In this document: positions 7,864 to 18,372 of the stretch, piece by piece
How the letters are laid out: every line of letters starts with the position of its first letter
Numbering within the stretch: position 1 is the first letter of the stretch
Origin: Dysgonomonas sp. 521
GTDB taxonomy: Bacteria > Bacteroidota > Bacteroidia > Bacteroidales > Dysgonomonadaceae
Direction of reading: 5' to 3'
Assembly: GCF_010501055.1 (NCBI RefSeq)
Contig: NZ_QVMO01000024.1
Span: forward strand, 1-48,567
DNA length: 48,567 nucleotides
The notes under the pieces: generated by a model
The model's input: the letters and a program-made list of their open reading frames with translations, nothing else
Database searches by the model: none
What the model was told of the DNA's origin: nothing
Program-made: the position numbers and the translations under genes

Positions 7864-8040
7864 TAAGTAACTGTTTAAATTTTCTTCGTTCAAATTTTTA
7901 GAGATGTTTTAGAGATGCTTTTTTACATACGCTTCGCTCCTGTGACCGTTGGTTGAGTTGAGAGAAAGTAAAAACAGACTGAAAATGAACGAAGAAAAAG
8001 GTATAATAAAATATTCGTATAAAATTTAAACAGTTACTTA
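7864..8040. repeat. Inverted-repeat element B2 (MITE-like, 177 bp)
   Basis: Perfect 20-bp terminal inverted repeats TAAGTAACTGTTTAAATTTT (7864-7883) and its complement (8021-8040). A further inner pair TTCTTCGTTCA / TGAACGAAGAA (7882-7892, 7986-7996) extends the fold. The core carries a 30-bp piece (7926-7955) shared with family D at 33516-33545. Its right end lies 34 bases before the -33 box of the ribosomal promoter. Confidence 0.8.
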
Positions 8041-8074
8041 GAGGTAAATTATTTTATACTTTTTTAGTGATTAA

Positions 8075-8106
8075 TTTGCGTAATTAGCTGATTATGTCTA
8101 CCTTCG
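8075..8106 (+). promoter_or_regulatory. Promoter of the ribosomal protein supercluster
   Basis: TTTG at 8075-8078 and TACCTTCG at 8099-8106 (one mismatch to TAnnTTTG) are 20 bases apart, the Bacteroidota sigma-factor layout. It leaves a leader of about 135 nt before rpsL, which could hold regulatory structure; I see no clear named motif there. Confidence 0.65.
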
Positions 8107-8247
8107 CAACCCGAATAACGCATGAAAAGAAGCTTATTTCGGTGGCAATTTATTGATTGTCATTGAGATAGTTTTGGTTTCCTGTGTTGTTCGTTAGTAA
8201 AATGTATAACAAAAACTGAATTAAAAAGTTCTAAAGATTAAAACAAC

Positions 8248-8652
8248 ATGCCTACAATTCAACAATTAGTAAGAAAAGGACGGGCGGTTTTGGTTGAAAA
8301 GAGTAAGTCTCGTGCTTTGGACGCATGTCCACAGCGTAGAGGTGTGTGTATCCGTGTATACACTACTACTCCTAAGAAACCTAACTCAGCGATGCGTAAG
8401 GTAGCACGTGTGCGTTTAACAAACTCAAAAGAGGTAAATGCTTATATACCTGGAGAAGGTCACAATTTGCAGGAACACTCGATTGTGCTTGTTAGAGGTG
8501 GCCGTGTGAAAGACCTTCCGGGTGTTCGTTACCACATCGTACGTGGAACATTGGATACCGCTGGTGTAAATGGCCGTACACAACGTCGCTCTAAATACGG
8601 AGCAAAACGTCCTAAACCGGGAGCTGCAGCTGCAGGAGCTAAGAAGAAATAA
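8248..8652 (+). CDS. rpsL: 30S ribosomal protein uS12
   Basis: A 134-aa decoding-centre protein. The conserved [11 protein letters not shown] and [13 protein letters not shown] segments are intact; Lys43 and Lys88 (the positions commonly changed in streptomycin-resistant strains) are both lysine, the sensitive form. A short Ala/Gly/Lys tail follows the conserved KYGAKRPK. First gene of the run; 163 bases separate it from rpsG. Confidence 0.98.
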   Translation: MPTIQQLVRKGRAVLVEKSKSRALDACPQRRGVCIRVYTTTPKKPNSAMRKVARVRLTNSKEVNAYIPGEGHNLQEHSIVLVRGGRVKDLPGVRYHIVRGTLDTAGVNGRTQRRSKYGAKRPKPGAAAAGAKKK

Positions 8653-8670
8653 TATCTGAAAGTTCATCCC

Positions 8671-8760
8671 TTAACCGAGATTTTTAATTAAGTATTAAAA
8701 CGGTTTAAGTTTATTGGATAGGCTATATATGGGTTGAGTAAATGGTTCGGCGGAACCGTT
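8671..8760 (+). promoter_or_regulatory. Two hairpins in the rpsL-rpsG gap
   Basis: CTTAACCG near 8671 can pair with CGGTTTAAG near 8701 (one bulge), and AATGGTTC (8741-8748) pairs with GAACCGTT (8753-8760) around a GGCG loop with one G-U pair. In E. coli, S7 represses its own synthesis by binding the rpsL-rpsG gap; this may be an analogous site, but the sequence is not obviously the same. Confidence 0.4.
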
Positions 8761-8815
8761 GAAGACATCAGAAAATTGGCAACCAAAAACAAAAACAAAA
8801 TTTTTTTAAGCAAAA

Positions 8816-9292
8816 ATGAGAAAAGCAAAACCAAAGAAAAGACAGATCCTCCCGGATCCTGTTTTCGGTGATGTAAAGGTTACAAAGTTTGTTAACCACT
8901 TAATGTACGATGGTAAAAAATCGACTGCGTTCGATATTTTCTATACAGCATTAGAGATTGTAAAGAAAAAATTACCAAACGAAGAAAAGTCTGCTCTTGA
9001 GATATGGAAAGCAGCATTAGATAATGTAACTCCACAAGTAGAAGTGAAGTCTCGCCGTGTAGGTGGTGCAACATTTCAGGTTCCTACCGAAATCCGCCCC
9101 GACCGCAAAGAATCAATCTGTATGAAAAATCTTATCCTGTATGCTCGCAAGAGAGGTGGTAAGACTATGGCTGACAAATTGGGCGCGGAAATTACAGATG
9201 CATTTAATAGCCAAGGTGGTGCATACAAGAGAAAAGAAGACATGCACAGAATGGCTGAAGCAAACCGTGCATTCGCTCACTTCAGATTTTAA
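8816..9292 (+). CDS. rpsG: 30S ribosomal protein uS7
   Basis: A 158-aa protein that nucleates assembly of the 16S rRNA 3' major domain (head) and touches the E site. The N-terminal [19 protein letters not shown] and the C-terminal [15 protein letters not shown] are typical. The ATG follows a long A-rich stretch rather than a Shine-Dalgarno. fusA follows after 24 bases. Confidence 0.98.
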   Translation: MRKAKPKKRQILPDPVFGDVKVTKFVNHLMYDGKKSTAFDIFYTALEIVKKKLPNEEKSALEIWKAALDNVTPQVEVKSRRVGGATFQVPTEIRPDRKESICMKNLILYARKRGGKTMADKLGAEITDAFNSQGGAYKRKEDMHRMAEANRAFAHFRF

Positions 9293-9316
9293 CAAAAAGG
9301 AAAGAGTTAAAAAACA

Positions 9317-11440
9317 ATGGCAAAATCAATTGAAGATTTAAAATTAACTAGAAATATAGGCATCATGGCTCACATTGATGCCGGTAAAACAACTACCTCC
9401 GAACGTATACTATTCTATACCGGGCTTACCTATAAGATTGGAGAGACTCATGATGGAACAGCTACGATGGACTGGATGGATCAGGAACAGGAGCGTGGTA
9501 TTACAATTACATCTGCTGCAACAACGACAAGCTGGAAGTGTGACGATAAGATGTTCAAAATAAATCTTATAGATACTCCCGGACACGTTGACTTTACAGT
9601 AGAAGTAGAGCGCTCGCTGCGTGTACTTGACGGTGCTATCGCCGCTTACGATGCCGTAAGTGGAGTTGAACCTCAGTCGGAAACAGTATGGCGCCAGGCT
9701 GACAAATACGATGTGCCTCGTATGTGTTATGTGAATAAGATGGACCGTTCGGGTGCAGACTTCTTTGAAGTAGTGCGCCAGATTAAGGAAATGTTGAACG
9801 GAAATCCGTGTCCTATCCAGATCCCTATCGGGGCTGAGGAAAACTTCAAAGGTATCATCGACCTGATCAAAATGAAGGCGATGTACTGGCACGATGAAAC
9901 TATGGGAGCCGACTACGAGTTGGATCAGATACCTTCCGAATTCTTGGAAGAAGCACAAATGTGGAGAGAGAAGATGCTTGAAAAAGCAGCTGAATGCGAC
10001 GAAGCTTTGATGGAAAAATTCTTCGATGATCCTTCTACTATCACAGAAGAAGAAATTGTTGCAGCTATTCGCAAAGGAACTCTTTCGATGGATATCAATC
10101 CGATGCTTTGTGGATCTTCGTTCAAGAACAAAGGAGTACAGCCACTTTTGGATGCTGTATGTAAGTTTTTGCCAAGCCCTATCGATACACCTTCTATCGA
10201 AGGCACAGACCCTAGAAATGGCAATACAATCGCTCGTCATCCAAGCCCGGATGAGCCGATGGCGGCATTGGCATTTAAGATTGCTACAGACCCGTATGTA
10301 GGACGTTTGTGCTTCTTCCGTGTTTATTCGGGAGAATTAGCAGCCGGATCGTACGTGTATAACACTCGTTCTGAAAAGAAAGAGCGTATTTCACGTTTAT
10401 TCCAGATGCACTCAAACAAGCAAAATCCGAAAGAAATGATTGGTTGTGGTGATATAGGCGCAGGAGTCGGATTTAAAGATATCCGCACAGGAGATACACT
10501 GTGTGACGAAAACCATCCGATCGTACTTGAGTCGATGGACTTCCCTGAACCGGTTATTGGAATTGCAGTGGAGCCAATCACCCAAAAAGATGTAGATAAA
10601 TTAGCGAATGGCCTTGCCAAATTATCGGAAGAAGATCCTACATTCCGTGTACATACAGACGAAGATAGCGGACAAACTATCATCGAAGGTATGGGCGAAC
10701 TTCACCTCGATGTTCTTATCGAACGTTTGAAACGTGAATTTAAGGTAGAATGTAATAAAGGTCGCCCTCAGGTGTCTTATAAAGAAGCGATTACTCAGAC
10801 AGTTGATCTTCGCGAAGTGTATAAGAAACAAACAGGGGGTCGCGGTAAGTTTGCTGATATTATCGTTAAAGTTGGTCCTACCGATGCCGGATTCGAAGGA
10901 GAACTACAATTCATCGATGAAGTAAAAGGTGGTAATATTCCTAAAGAATTTATTCCTTCAATCCAGAAAGGTTTCCTTGCTGCAATGAAGAATGGGGTAT
11001 TGGCCGGATATGCTTTAGATAAACTGAAAGTTGTCTTGGTTGACGGATCATACCACAATGTGGACTCTGACCAGTTGTCATTTGAGCTTTGCGCCAAACT
11101 TGCATTCAGAAACGCATGTGAAAAGGCTGGGCCTACATTGGAAGAACCTATTATGAAACTCGAGGTTGTTACCCCAGAAGAAAGTATGGGTGATGTAATC
11201 TCCGACCTGAACAAACGCCGTGGACAGGTAGAAGGTATGGAATCGAGCCGTTCGGGAGCACGTATCGTAAAAGCAAAAGTGCCGTTGGCAGAAATGTTCG
11301 GTTACGTGACATCTTTGAGAACGATCACTTCGGGTAGAGCAACGTCAGCAATGACATTCTCTCACTACGAAGAAGTATCACCGTCTATCGCACGTCAGGT
11401 ATTAACCGAGGTGAAAGGCCGCGTAGATTTGATTAAATAA
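9317..11440 (+). CDS. fusA: Elongation factor G
   Basis: The 707-aa GTPase translocates tRNA and mRNA and, with RRF, splits ribosomes. G1 is AHIDAGKT (18-25), G3 DTPGH (86-90), G4 NKMD (140-143). Full family length, with domains II to V following in the usual order. Unlike E. coli, no tuf gene follows: the next gene is rpsJ, 89 bases on, past a strong hairpin. Confidence 0.98.
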   Translation: MAKSIEDLKLTRNIGIMAHIDAGKTTTSERILFYTGLTYKIGETHDGTATMDWMDQEQERGITITSAATTTSWKCDDKMFKINLIDTPGHVDFTVEVERSLRVLDGAIAAYDAVSGVEPQSETVWRQADKYDVPRMCYVNKMDRSGADFFEVVRQIKEMLNGNPCPIQIPIGAEENFKGIIDLIKMKAMYWHDETMGADYELDQIPSEFLEEAQMWREKMLEKAAECDEALMEKFFDDPSTITEEEIVAAIRKGTLSMDINPMLCGSSFKNKGVQPLLDAVCKFLPSPIDTPSIEGTDPRNGNTIARHPSPDEPMAALAFKIATDPYVGRLCFFRVYSGELAAGSYVYNTRSEKKERISRLFQMHSNKQNPKEMIGCGDIGAGVGFKDIRTGDTLCDENHPIVLESMDFPEPVIGIAVEPITQKDVDKLANGLAKLSEEDPTFRVHTDEDSGQTIIEGMGELHLDVLIERLKREFKVECNKGRPQVSYKEAITQTVDLREVYKKQTGGRGKFADIIVKVGPTDAGFEGELQFIDEVKGGNIPKEFIPSIQKGFLAAMKNGVLAGYALDKLKVVLVDGSYHNVDSDQLSFELCAKLAFRNACEKAGPTLEEPIMKLEVVTPEESMGDVISDLNKRRGQVEGMESSRSGARIVKAKVPLAEMFGYVTSLRTITSGRATSAMTFSHYEEVSPSIARQVLTEVKGRVDLIK

Positions 11441-11446
11441 TAAAGT

Positions 11447-11482
11447 AGACTGCAATTAGTAAATGACTCTTAATTGCAGTCT
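11447..11482 (+). terminator. Perfect 12-bp hairpin at the str/S10 junction
   Basis: AGACTGCAATTA (11447-11458) pairs perfectly with TAATTGCAGTCT (11471-11482) around a 12-nt loop, seven bases after the fusA stop. It is followed by TCCATATTT rather than a clean T run, so it may be a weak terminator, an attenuator or an RNA-processing/stability element. Confidence 0.5.
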
Positions 11483-11529
11483 TCCATATTTAAATAAAAG
11501 TCATAATTAATAATTAACTAAAATCAGGA

Positions 11530-11835
11530 ATGAGTCAAAAAATTAGAATTAAACTGAAATCTTACGATTACACACTGGTAGACAAATCTGCCGAGAAAAT
11601 CGTGAAAACAGTAAAAGCCACAGGTGCAGTAGTGAGCGGTCCTATTCCGTTGCCAACACACAAACGTATTTTTACTGTCAACCGTTCAACTTTCGTTAAC
11701 AAGAAGTCTCGTGAGCAATTCGAACTGTCTTCTTACAAAAGATTGATCGATATCTACAGTTCTACAGCAAAAACTGTAGACGCGCTGATGAAACTGGAGT
11801 TGCCTAGCGGCGTTGAAGTTGAAATCAAAGTTTGA
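11530..11835 (+). CDS. rpsJ: 30S ribosomal protein uS10
   Basis: A 101-aa head protein that also serves as NusE in antitermination complexes in studied bacteria. [16 protein letters not shown] and the [17 protein letters not shown] loop are conserved. It is the first gene of the S10 part; AGGA just before the ATG is a weak Shine-Dalgarno. Confidence 0.98.
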   Translation: MSQKIRIKLKSYDYTLVDKSAEKIVKTVKATGAVVSGPIPLPTHKRIFTVNRSTFVNKKSREQFELSSYKRLIDIYSSTAKTVDALMKLELPSGVEVEIKV

Positions 11836-11870
11836 TGAATTTTTTATATACAATTAAATAATTTAGAGAA

Positions 11871-12491
11871 ATGCCAGGATTATTAGGAAAGAAAATCGGA
11901 ATGACATCCGTATTCAGTGCCGAGGGAAAAAATGTTCCATGCACTGTTATCGAAGTGGGTCCTTGTGTTGTTACTCAGGTTAAAACAGCAGAAAAAGACG
12001 GTTACGAAGCTGTGCAGATAGGCTTTGTCGAAAAGAAAGACAAGCACACCAGCCAGCCTGAAGCCGGACACTTTAAGAAAGCTGGAGTAACACCTCAAAG
12101 GCACTTGGCCGAGTTCAAGTATGAAGAGAAGTACAATCTGGGAGACGTTATTACAGTAGATGGAATGTTCTCAATGGACGATCCTTTTATCGACGTAACA
12201 GGACTATCGAAAGGTAAAGGTTTCCAGGGTGTTGTTAAACGCCACGGTTTCCGTGGAGTAGGAGAAGCTACTCTGGGACAGCACAACCGCCTTCGTGCCC
12301 CGGGTTCTATCGGAGCTTGTTCGTACCCTGCAAAGGTATTTAAAGGAACAAGAATGGGAGGTCAGATGGGTAACAAACAAGTTACTGTACAAAACCTCGT
12401 GATTATAAAAATAATTCCGGAACACAATCTTTTGTTAGTAAAAGGTTCGGTACCGGGATGTAAAGGTTCAATCGTTAGAATAGAAAGATAA
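11871..12491 (+). CDS. rplC: 50S ribosomal protein uL3
   Basis: A 206-aa protein that binds near the peptidyl transferase centre and helps start 50S assembly. Begins [12 protein letters not shown], and the [16 protein letters not shown] and [14 protein letters not shown] loops are typical. Its stop overlaps the rplD start by one base (TAATG), so the two are translationally coupled. Confidence 0.98.
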   Translation: MPGLLGKKIGMTSVFSAEGKNVPCTVIEVGPCVVTQVKTAEKDGYEAVQIGFVEKKDKHTSQPEAGHFKKAGVTPQRHLAEFKYEEKYNLGDVITVDGMFSMDDPFIDVTGLSKGKGFQGVVKRHGFRGVGEATLGQHNRLRAPGSIGACSYPAKVFKGTRMGGQMGNKQVTVQNLVIIKIIPEHNLLLVKGSVPGCKGSIVRIER

Positions 12492-13120
12492 TGGAACTGA
12501 GTGTATTAGATAAGAACGGTAAAGAAACCGGTAAAAAAGTATCATTAAATGATGCTATTTATGGAATTGAGCCTAACGAGCACGTTCTTTGGTTAGATGT
12601 GAAACTATACCTTGCAAATCAACGCCAGGGTACACACAAGACCAAAGAAAGAAGTGAGCTCTCAGGTAGTACACGCAAGTTGATCCGTCAGAAAGGTGGA
12701 GGTGGTGCCCGCCGTGGTGATATCAATTCACCTGTATTAGTCGGAGGAGCACGCGTATTCGGGCCTAAGCCAAGAGACTATAGCTTCAAGTTGAACAAAA
12801 AAGTAAGAGTGCTAGCCCGTAAATCTGCCCTTGCTACCAAAGCAAAAGAAAATCAGATAGTAGTAATCGAAGACCTGTCTTTCGATGCACCAAAAACTAA
12901 AGATTTCGTAGCCTTGGCTAAAAATTTACAAGTAGCTGATAAAAAGATACTTCTGGTTTTGCCGGATCAAAATAAAAATGTATATTTGTCGGCTCGTAAT
13001 TTAGAGAGAGTAAAAGTAGTAAGAGCTTCTGATATAAATACTTATTCAATACTTAACTGTACAAGTTTAGTGTTGGCTGAGTCTTCAGTTGCGATTATAG
13101 ATAACCTTTTAAAAGCATAA
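12491..13120 (+). CDS. rplD: 50S ribosomal protein uL4
   Basis: A 209-aa exit-tunnel protein. The extended tunnel loop contains [18 protein letters not shown]. In E. coli L4 represses the S10 operon through a leader RNA; no such leader is evident before rpsJ here. The one-base overlap with rplC suggests stoichiometric translation. Confidence 0.98.
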   Translation: MELSVLDKNGKETGKKVSLNDAIYGIEPNEHVLWLDVKLYLANQRQGTHKTKERSELSGSTRKLIRQKGGGGARRGDINSPVLVGGARVFGPKPRDYSFKLNKKVRVLARKSALATKAKENQIVVIEDLSFDAPKTKDFVALAKNLQVADKKILLVLPDQNKNVYLSARNLERVKVVRASDINTYSILNCTSLVLAESSVAIIDNLLKA

Positions 13121-13132
13121 GGAGATAGTACT

Positions 13133-13426
13133 ATGGGAATTTTGATTAAACCAATTTTGACAGAAAAACAAACAATGATCTCGGAAAAATTTCCGAATCG
13201 TTATGGTTTTCGTGTTGCTCCAAGTGCAAATAAAGTGGAGATTAAAAAAGCAGTAGAAGAGCTTTACGGTGTGTCGGTTGTATCTGTAAATACAATCAAA
13301 TACAACGGCAAGCTCAAAAGCCGTTACACTAAAACAGGTGTGATAAAAGGTAAAACTCCTGCATTCAAGAAAGCAATTATCACCCTGAAAGAAGGTGAAA
13401 GTATAGACTTTTTTAGTAATATCTAA
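13133..13426 (+). CDS. rplW: 50S ribosomal protein uL23
   Basis: A 97-aa protein at the tunnel exit, docking site for trigger factor and SRP in studied bacteria. The motif ILIKPILTEKQT and the basic loop TIKYNGKLKSRYTKTG are visible. It sits 12 bases after rplD and 7 before rplB. Confidence 0.97.
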   Translation: MGILIKPILTEKQTMISEKFPNRYGFRVAPSANKVEIKKAVEELYGVSVVSVNTIKYNGKLKSRYTKTGVIKGKTPAFKKAIITLKEGESIDFFSNI

Positions 13427-13433
13427 ATAAAAA

Positions 13434-14258
13434 ATGGCAGTACGTAAATTAAAGCCCACAACACCGGGGCAGAGACACAAAATTATTGGTACATTCGAAG
13501 AAATCACTGCAAGTGTACCAGAGAAATCCCTTGTAGTCGGTAAAAATGCGTCTGGTGGCCGTAACAATACTGGTAAGATGACTATGCGTTATCTCGGTGG
13601 CGGTCATAAGAGAAAATACAGGCTCATAGACTTCAAGAGAACAAAAGACGGAATACCAGCCTCTGTAAAAACAATCGAATACGATCCGAACCGTTCGGCA
13701 CGTATCGCTTTGTTATATTACGCAGACGGAGCTAAAACTTATATCTTGGCTCCTCAGGGACTGCAAGTCGGTCAAACAGTGATATCCGGAGCAGATGCTG
13801 CTCCAGAAGTTGGAAACGCTTTGCCTTTGGCAAAAATTCCAATCGGTACAGTTATTCACAACATCGAACTTCGTCCAGGTCAGGGAGCTAAGATGGTTCG
13901 CTCGGCAGGTGCTTTCGCACAGTTAACTTCCCGCGAAGGAAACTATGCGATCATCAAGATGCCTTCGGGAGAAACACGTAAGATCCTTTCTACATGTAAA
14001 GCCACTATAGGCAGTGTAGGTAACTCAGACCACGGACTAGAGAAATCAGGTAAAGCCGGTCGTTCGCGTTGGCTTGGCCGCCGTCCTCACAACCGAGGTG
14101 TAGTAATGAACCCTGTCGATCACCCAATGGGTGGTGGAGAAGGCCGTGCTTCAGGAGGTCACCCACGTTCGCGTAAGGGATTGTATGCTAAGGGTCTTAA
14201 GACTAGGGCTCCTAAGAAACATTCTTCTAAGTACATCATCGAAAGAAGAAAAAAATAA
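13434..14258 (+). CDS. rplB: 50S ribosomal protein uL2
   Basis: A 274-aa protein needed for subunit joining and peptidyl transferase activity. The C-terminal segment with [16 protein letters not shown] contains the conserved histidine near the catalytic centre. Normal length. Confidence 0.98.
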   Translation: MAVRKLKPTTPGQRHKIIGTFEEITASVPEKSLVVGKNASGGRNNTGKMTMRYLGGGHKRKYRLIDFKRTKDGIPASVKTIEYDPNRSARIALLYYADGAKTYILAPQGLQVGQTVISGADAAPEVGNALPLAKIPIGTVIHNIELRPGQGAKMVRSAGAFAQLTSREGNYAIIKMPSGETRKILSTCKATIGSVGNSDHGLEKSGKAGRSRWLGRRPHNRGVVMNPVDHPMGGGEGRASGGHPRSRKGLYAKGLKTRAPKKHSSKYIIERRKK

Positions 14259-14283
14259 TAACCTGATTAATCAATAAGAAATT

Positions 14284-14553
14284 ATGAGTCGTTCGTTAAA
14301 AAAAGGCCCGTATATTAATGTTAAGCTTGAGAAAAAAGTCTTGGCTATGAATGAGTCAGGTAAGAAAGCTGTAGTTAAGACATGGGCAAGAGCTTCAATG
14401 ATATCCCCTGATTTCGTAGGTCACACTATCGCTGTTCACAACGGGAACAAATTTATCCCTGTATATGTGACCGAAAACATGGTAGGCCACAAGTTAGGAG
14501 AATTCTCCCTTACACGTACATTCCGTGGACACGGAGGTAACAAGAAAAAATAA
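14284..14553 (+). CDS. rpsS: 30S ribosomal protein uS19
   Basis: An 89-aa head protein that forms a complex with uS13. [19 protein letters not shown] and [16 protein letters not shown] are the family hallmarks. Confidence 0.98.
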   Translation: MSRSLKKGPYINVKLEKKVLAMNESGKKAVVKTWARASMISPDFVGHTIAVHNGNKFIPVYVTENMVGHKLGEFSLTRTFRGHGGNKKK

Positions 14554-14595
14554 TTGGAGCAGAAGCCAGTAAATTATTAAAAAGTAAACATTAAA

Positions 14596-15003
14596 ATGGG
14601 TAAAAGAAAACATATAGTAGCTGAAGCACGAAAAGAAGCTAATAAGACTATTGCTTTCGCCAAGCTGAATGATGTACCTACTTCTCCACGCAAAATGCGC
14701 CTGGTGGCCGACATGATACGTGGAATGGAAGCATTCAGGGCTCTTGGTGTATTGAAATACTCAAACAAAGAAGCTGCTGCTAGAATAGAAAAACTATTAC
14801 GCTCTGCTATCGCAAACTGGGAAGCCAAGAATGAGCGTAAAGCAGAAAGTGGTGAATTGTATGTATCGTTGATCAACGTAGACGGAGGCGCAATGCTGAA
14901 AAGAATGCGCCCTGCGCCACAAGGAAGAGGTTACAGAATACGTAAGCGTTCAAACCATGTAACACTTCACGTTGATACACTTAATAAAGAAAATCAAAAT
15001 TAA
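14596..15003 (+). CDS. rplV: 50S ribosomal protein uL22
   Basis: A 135-aa protein whose long beta hairpin lines the exit tunnel opposite uL4. The core [17 protein letters not shown] and the hairpin tip with [19 protein letters not shown] are present. rpsC starts 7 bases later. Confidence 0.97.
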   Translation: MGKRKHIVAEARKEANKTIAFAKLNDVPTSPRKMRLVADMIRGMEAFRALGVLKYSNKEAAARIEKLLRSAIANWEAKNERKAESGELYVSLINVDGGAMLKRMRPAPQGRGYRIRKRSNHVTLHVDTLNKENQN

Positions 15004-15010
15004 TTAGCAG

Positions 15011-15769
15011 ATGGGACAAAAAGTAAATCCAATAGCAAATCGTTTAGGTATCATCCGTGGATGGGATTCTAACTGGTATGGAGGCAAAAGATATGGAAAT
15101 ACCCTGTTAGAAGACAGCAAAATCCGTAAATATCTGAATGCCCGTCTGGCTAAAGCGAGTGTATCACGCATCGTGATCGAGCGTACATTGAAACTGGTAA
15201 CTATCACAGTTTGTACAGCACGTCCGGGTATCATCATCGGTAAAGGCGGACAAGAAGTAGACAAGCTGAAAGAAGAGTTAAAGAAGATTACAGATAAAGA
15301 TATCCAGATCAATATCTTTGAAATCAAAAAACCGGAGTTGGATGCAGTTATCGTTGCCAACAACGTAGCACGTCAGGTAGAAGGCAAAATCGCTTACCGC
15401 CGCGCTATCAAAATGGCAATAGCTTCAACGATGAGAATGGGTGCCGAAGGTATCAAAATCCAAATATCAGGCCGTCTCAACGGAGCTGAAATGGCTCGTT
15501 CCGAGATGTATAAAGAAGGACGTACTCCACTTCATACATTCCGTGCCGATATCGATTATGCACACGCCGAAGCACTTACAAAAGTTGGTCTGATAGGTAT
15601 CAAAGTATGGATTTGCCGTGGAGAAGTTTACGGCAAGAAAGACCTTGCCCCTTCATTTGTAGCATCTAAAGACGGAGGTCACTCTAACAACAGAGGTGGA
15701 GGCGACCGTCGTAACGATAGAAACGACAGAGGAGACGGAAAAGGTTTCAAGAGAAATAAGAGAAAGTAA
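15011..15769 (+). CDS. rpsC: 30S ribosomal protein uS3 with Gly/Arg/Asn/Asp-rich tail
   Basis: A 252-aa protein at the mRNA entry site. The KH domain motif [20 protein letters not shown] is intact. After the conserved core ends near residue 215, about 35 residues of low-complexity G, R, N, D and K follow (starting near [12 protein letters not shown]). That tail is absent from the E. coli protein, and its role is unknown. Confidence 0.97.
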   Translation: MGQKVNPIANRLGIIRGWDSNWYGGKRYGNTLLEDSKIRKYLNARLAKASVSRIVIERTLKLVTITVCTARPGIIIGKGGQEVDKLKEELKKITDKDIQINIFEIKKPELDAVIVANNVARQVEGKIAYRRAIKMAIASTMRMGAEGIKIQISGRLNGAEMARSEMYKEGRTPLHTFRADIDYAHAEALTKVGLIGIKVWICRGEVYGKKDLAPSFVASKDGGHSNNRGGGDRRNDRNDRGDGKGFKRNKRK

Positions 15770-15791
15770 TTAAAAAAACGTTTGAAGTAAA

Positions 15792-16223
15792 ATGTTACAA
15801 CCGAAGAAAACAAAATTCAGAAGACAGCAAAAAGGTCGTATGAAAGGCATCGCTCAGAGAGGGCATGAATTGGCTTTCGGTTCGTTTGGCATCAAAACCC
15901 TGGAAAACAAATGGATTACAGGGCGCCAGATAGAAGCGGCCCGTATTGCAGTAACTCGTTACATGCAGCGTCAAGGGCAAGTTTGGGTTAGAATTTTCCC
16001 TGACAAACCTATCACTAAGAAACCTGCCGAAGTACGTATGGGTAAAGGTAAGGGATCGCCGGAAGGTTTCGTTGCACCGGTTACACCAGGTAGAATCATT
16101 TTCGAAATCGAAGGTGTATCTTATGATGTGGCAAAAGAAGCATTGCGCCTTGCAGCACAAAAGCTTCCTGTGACTACAAAATTTGTAGTACGCAGAGATT
16201 ATGACTTAACTCAAAACGCTTAA
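15792..16223 (+). CDS. rplP: 50S ribosomal protein uL16
   Basis: A 143-aa late-assembly protein near the A site. [19 protein letters not shown] at the start and the [15 protein letters not shown] loop are conserved; Arg81-type region reads [15 protein letters not shown]. Confidence 0.97.
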   Translation: MLQPKKTKFRRQQKGRMKGIAQRGHELAFGSFGIKTLENKWITGRQIEAARIAVTRYMQRQGQVWVRIFPDKPITKKPAEVRMGKGKGSPEGFVAPVTPGRIIFEIEGVSYDVAKEALRLAAQKLPVTTKFVVRRDYDLTQNA

Positions 16224-16228
16224 GAAGT

Positions 16229-16423
16229 ATGAAAATTGCAGAAGTAAGAGAACTTTCCGACAAAGAATTGAACGAAAGATTAGATGCTGAAAGAACAGCG
16301 TTAAACCAAATGGTGTTGAACCACAGTGTATCTCCATTGGATAATCCGACTAAAATTAAGGAAAAACGCCGCGATATCGCACGCTTCCTTACAGAGTTGC
16401 GCCAAAGAGAACTAAAAAAATAA
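16229..16423 (+). CDS. rpmC: 50S ribosomal protein uL29
   Basis: A 64-aa helical protein next to the tunnel exit. It ends with the usual RRDIARFLTELRQRE pattern. Five bases after rplP. Confidence 0.96.
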   Translation: MKIAEVRELSDKELNERLDAERTALNQMVLNHSVSPLDNPTKIKEKRRDIARFLTELRQRELKK

Positions 16424-16433
16424 TTAAGAGCTG

Positions 16434-16691
16434 ATGGAAACGAGAAATTTAAGAAAAGAAAGATTCGGGGTCGTTTTCAGTAACAAGATGGATAAAACCA
16501 TCACTGTAGCTGTAAAATGGAAAGAAAAACACCCTATTTATGGAAAATTCGTTAACAAAACGAAGAAATATCACGCTCACGACGAAAAGAACGAGTGCAA
16601 CATCGGCGACACTGTGCGCATCATGGAAACTCGTCCGTTGAGTAAAACTAAGAGATGGAGATTAATAGAAATAATCGAAAGGGCTAAATAA
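16434..16691 (+). CDS. rpsQ: 30S ribosomal protein uS17
   Basis: An 85-aa OB-fold primary binder of the 16S 5' domain. [16 protein letters not shown] and the [23 protein letters not shown] stretch (central part) identify it. Two bases separate it from rplN. Confidence 0.97.
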   Translation: METRNLRKERFGVVFSNKMDKTITVAVKWKEKHPIYGKFVNKTKKYHAHDEKNECNIGDTVRIMETRPLSKTKRWRLIEIIERAK

Positions 16692-16693
16692 TT

Positions 16694-17059
16694 ATGATAC
16701 AACAAGAATCAAGACTAGTAGTTACTGATAACAGTGGAGCTAGAGAATGCTTATGTATCCGCGTATTAGGCGGTACAAGAAGACGTTATGCGTCTGTAGG
16801 GGATGTGATTGTGGTTGCTATCAAAAATGTAATCCCTTCGAGTGATATTAAGAAAGGTGCTGTAACAAGAGCAATTATCGTACGTACGAAAAAAGAAATC
16901 CGCCGTCAGGACGGTTCTTATATCCGTTTCGATGATAATGCTTGCGTATTATTGAACGCAGCAGGTGAAATCAGAGGAAGCCGTATTTTCGGACCAGTTG
17001 CACGCGAACTCCGCTCAACTAACATGAAAATAGTTTCATTGGCACCAGAGGTACTATAA
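16694..17059 (+). CDS. rplN: 50S ribosomal protein uL14
   Basis: A 121-aa protein at the subunit interface, where the silencing factor RsfS binds in studied species. Starts [17 protein letters not shown], and [13 protein letters not shown] near the end is diagnostic. First gene of the spc part. Confidence 0.98.
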   Translation: MIQQESRLVVTDNSGARECLCIRVLGGTRRRYASVGDVIVVAIKNVIPSSDIKKGAVTRAIIVRTKKEIRRQDGSYIRFDDNACVLLNAAGEIRGSRIFGPVARELRSTNMKIVSLAPEVL

Positions 17060-17078
17060 TTCAAAAAACTAAAAAGCA

Positions 17079-17396
17079 ATGAGTAAATTACATATCAAAA
17101 AAGGCGATATAGTTTATGTGAATACTGGTGTCGATAAAGGTAAAACCGGTCGTGTGCTGAAAGTCATCGTTGACAAACAACGCGCCATCGTAGAAGGCCT
17201 GAACATGGTATCCAAACATACTAAGCCTAATGCTAAAAGCCCTCAGGGTGGAATAGAAAAGAAAGAAGCTGCTATTCATATCTCTAACCTGAACGTGGTA
17301 GACCCTAAATCGGGTAAACCTACACGTATCGGTCGTAAATTGGTAGATGGCAAGCTAGTACGTTACGCTAAAAAATCAGGGGAGGAAATTAAATAA
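17079..17396 (+). CDS. rplX: 50S ribosomal protein uL24
   Basis: A 105-aa assembly initiator. The KOW motif lies at [20 protein letters not shown] (7-26). Its stop overlaps the rplE start by one base (TAATG). Confidence 0.97.
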   Translation: MSKLHIKKGDIVYVNTGVDKGKTGRVLKVIVDKQRAIVEGLNMVSKHTKPNAKSPQGGIEKKEAAIHISNLNVVDPKSGKPTRIGRKLVDGKLVRYAKKSGEEIK

Positions 17397-17959
17397 TGAG
17401 CAATACAACAACTCTTAAAACAGATTATAAAGACCGTATTGTTGCTTCTTTGATGAAAGAATTCGGTTATAAGTCGACAATGCAGGTACCTGTATTGAAA
17501 AAAATCGTTATCAACCAAGGTCTTGGAATCGCCGTAGCAGATAAGAAAATTATCGAAACAGCCATTAACGAAATCACAACTATAACAGGACAAAAAGCCG
17601 TAGCAACATACTCAAAAAAGGATATCTCAAACTTCAAGTTGCGTAAAAAAATGCCAATCGGTGTGATGGTTACATTACGTCACGACAAGATGTATGAATT
17701 CCTTGAAAGACTTGTACGTGTAGCCCTTCCTCGTATCCGCGACTTCAAAGGTATCGAAAGCAAGCTTGACGGACGCGGAAACTATACACTGGGTATCGAT
17801 GAGCAGATAATCTTCCCTGAAATTAATATCGACAACATTAGCCGTATTCTGGGAATGAATATTACCTTTGTAACTTCCGCCAAAACGGATGAAGAAGGGT
17901 ACGCTCTACTAAGAGAGTTCGGACTACCATTTAAGAACGCAAAAAAAGAATTGATATAA
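17396..17959 (+). CDS. rplE: 50S ribosomal protein uL5
   Basis: A 187-aa protein of the 5S rRNA complex that contacts P-site tRNA. Typical segments are [11 protein letters not shown] and [15 protein letters not shown]. One base separates it from rpsN. Confidence 0.97.
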   Translation: MSNTTTLKTDYKDRIVASLMKEFGYKSTMQVPVLKKIVINQGLGIAVADKKIIETAINEITTITGQKAVATYSKKDISNFKLRKKMPIGVMVTLRHDKMYEFLERLVRVALPRIRDFKGIESKLDGRGNYTLGIDEQIIFPEINIDNISRILGMNITFVTSAKTDEEGYALLREFGLPFKNAKKELI

Positions 17960-17960
17960 G

Positions 17961-18230
17961 ATGGCAAAAGAATCAATGAAAGCCCGTGAGGTGAAAAGAG
18001 CAAAACTGGTTGCCAAATACGCAGCTAAAAGAGCGCAGCTAAAAGCCGATGGCGATTACGAAGCGCTGCAAGCTCTGCCTAAGAATGCTTCTCCTGTACG
18101 TATGCACAACCGTTGCAGCCTTACAGGCCGTCCAAAAGGCTATATCCGCCAGTTTGGAATTTCCCGTATCCAATTCAGGGAAATGGCATCCAAAGGATTA
18201 ATACCGGGAGTAAAGAAAGCGAGCTGGTAA
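17961..18230 (+). CDS. rpsN: 30S ribosomal protein uS14, zinc-free form
   Basis: An 89-aa head protein. The long (E. coli-type) form: it has only one Cys in [17 protein letters not shown], so it lacks the four-cysteine zinc site of the short form. A 142-base gap with a palindrome follows before rpsH. Confidence 0.97.
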   Translation: MAKESMKAREVKRAKLVAKYAAKRAQLKADGDYEALQALPKNASPVRMHNRCSLTGRPKGYIRQFGISRIQFREMASKGLIPGVKKASW

Positions 18231-18240
18231 CAAATACAGG

Positions 18241-18316
18241 AATGAAGAATTATAAATTGAGAATGAAGAATTGATGCTATTCAATATTCCAAATTTATAA
18301 TTCTTAATTCATCATT
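18241..18316. repeat. Palindromic repeat between rpsN and rpsH
   Basis: AATGAAGAATTATAAATT (18241-18258) is complementary to the region 18291-18316 (AAATTTATAATTCTT, then ATTCATCATT) with a short insertion. A partial direct copy GAATGAAGAATT lies at 18261-18272. It makes an AT-rich hairpin in the only other long gap of the S10-spc run. Possibly an inserted small repeat. Confidence 0.55.
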
Positions 18317-18372
18317 TATAATTATTTTAAATATTGTCCCGGTTTTGCGGGATTAATTTAAATCATTTAATC

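Noticed and set aside
9410..10240. Frames up to 276 codons opposite fusA
   Set aside because: Mirror frames of a highly conserved gene; no domain recognised.
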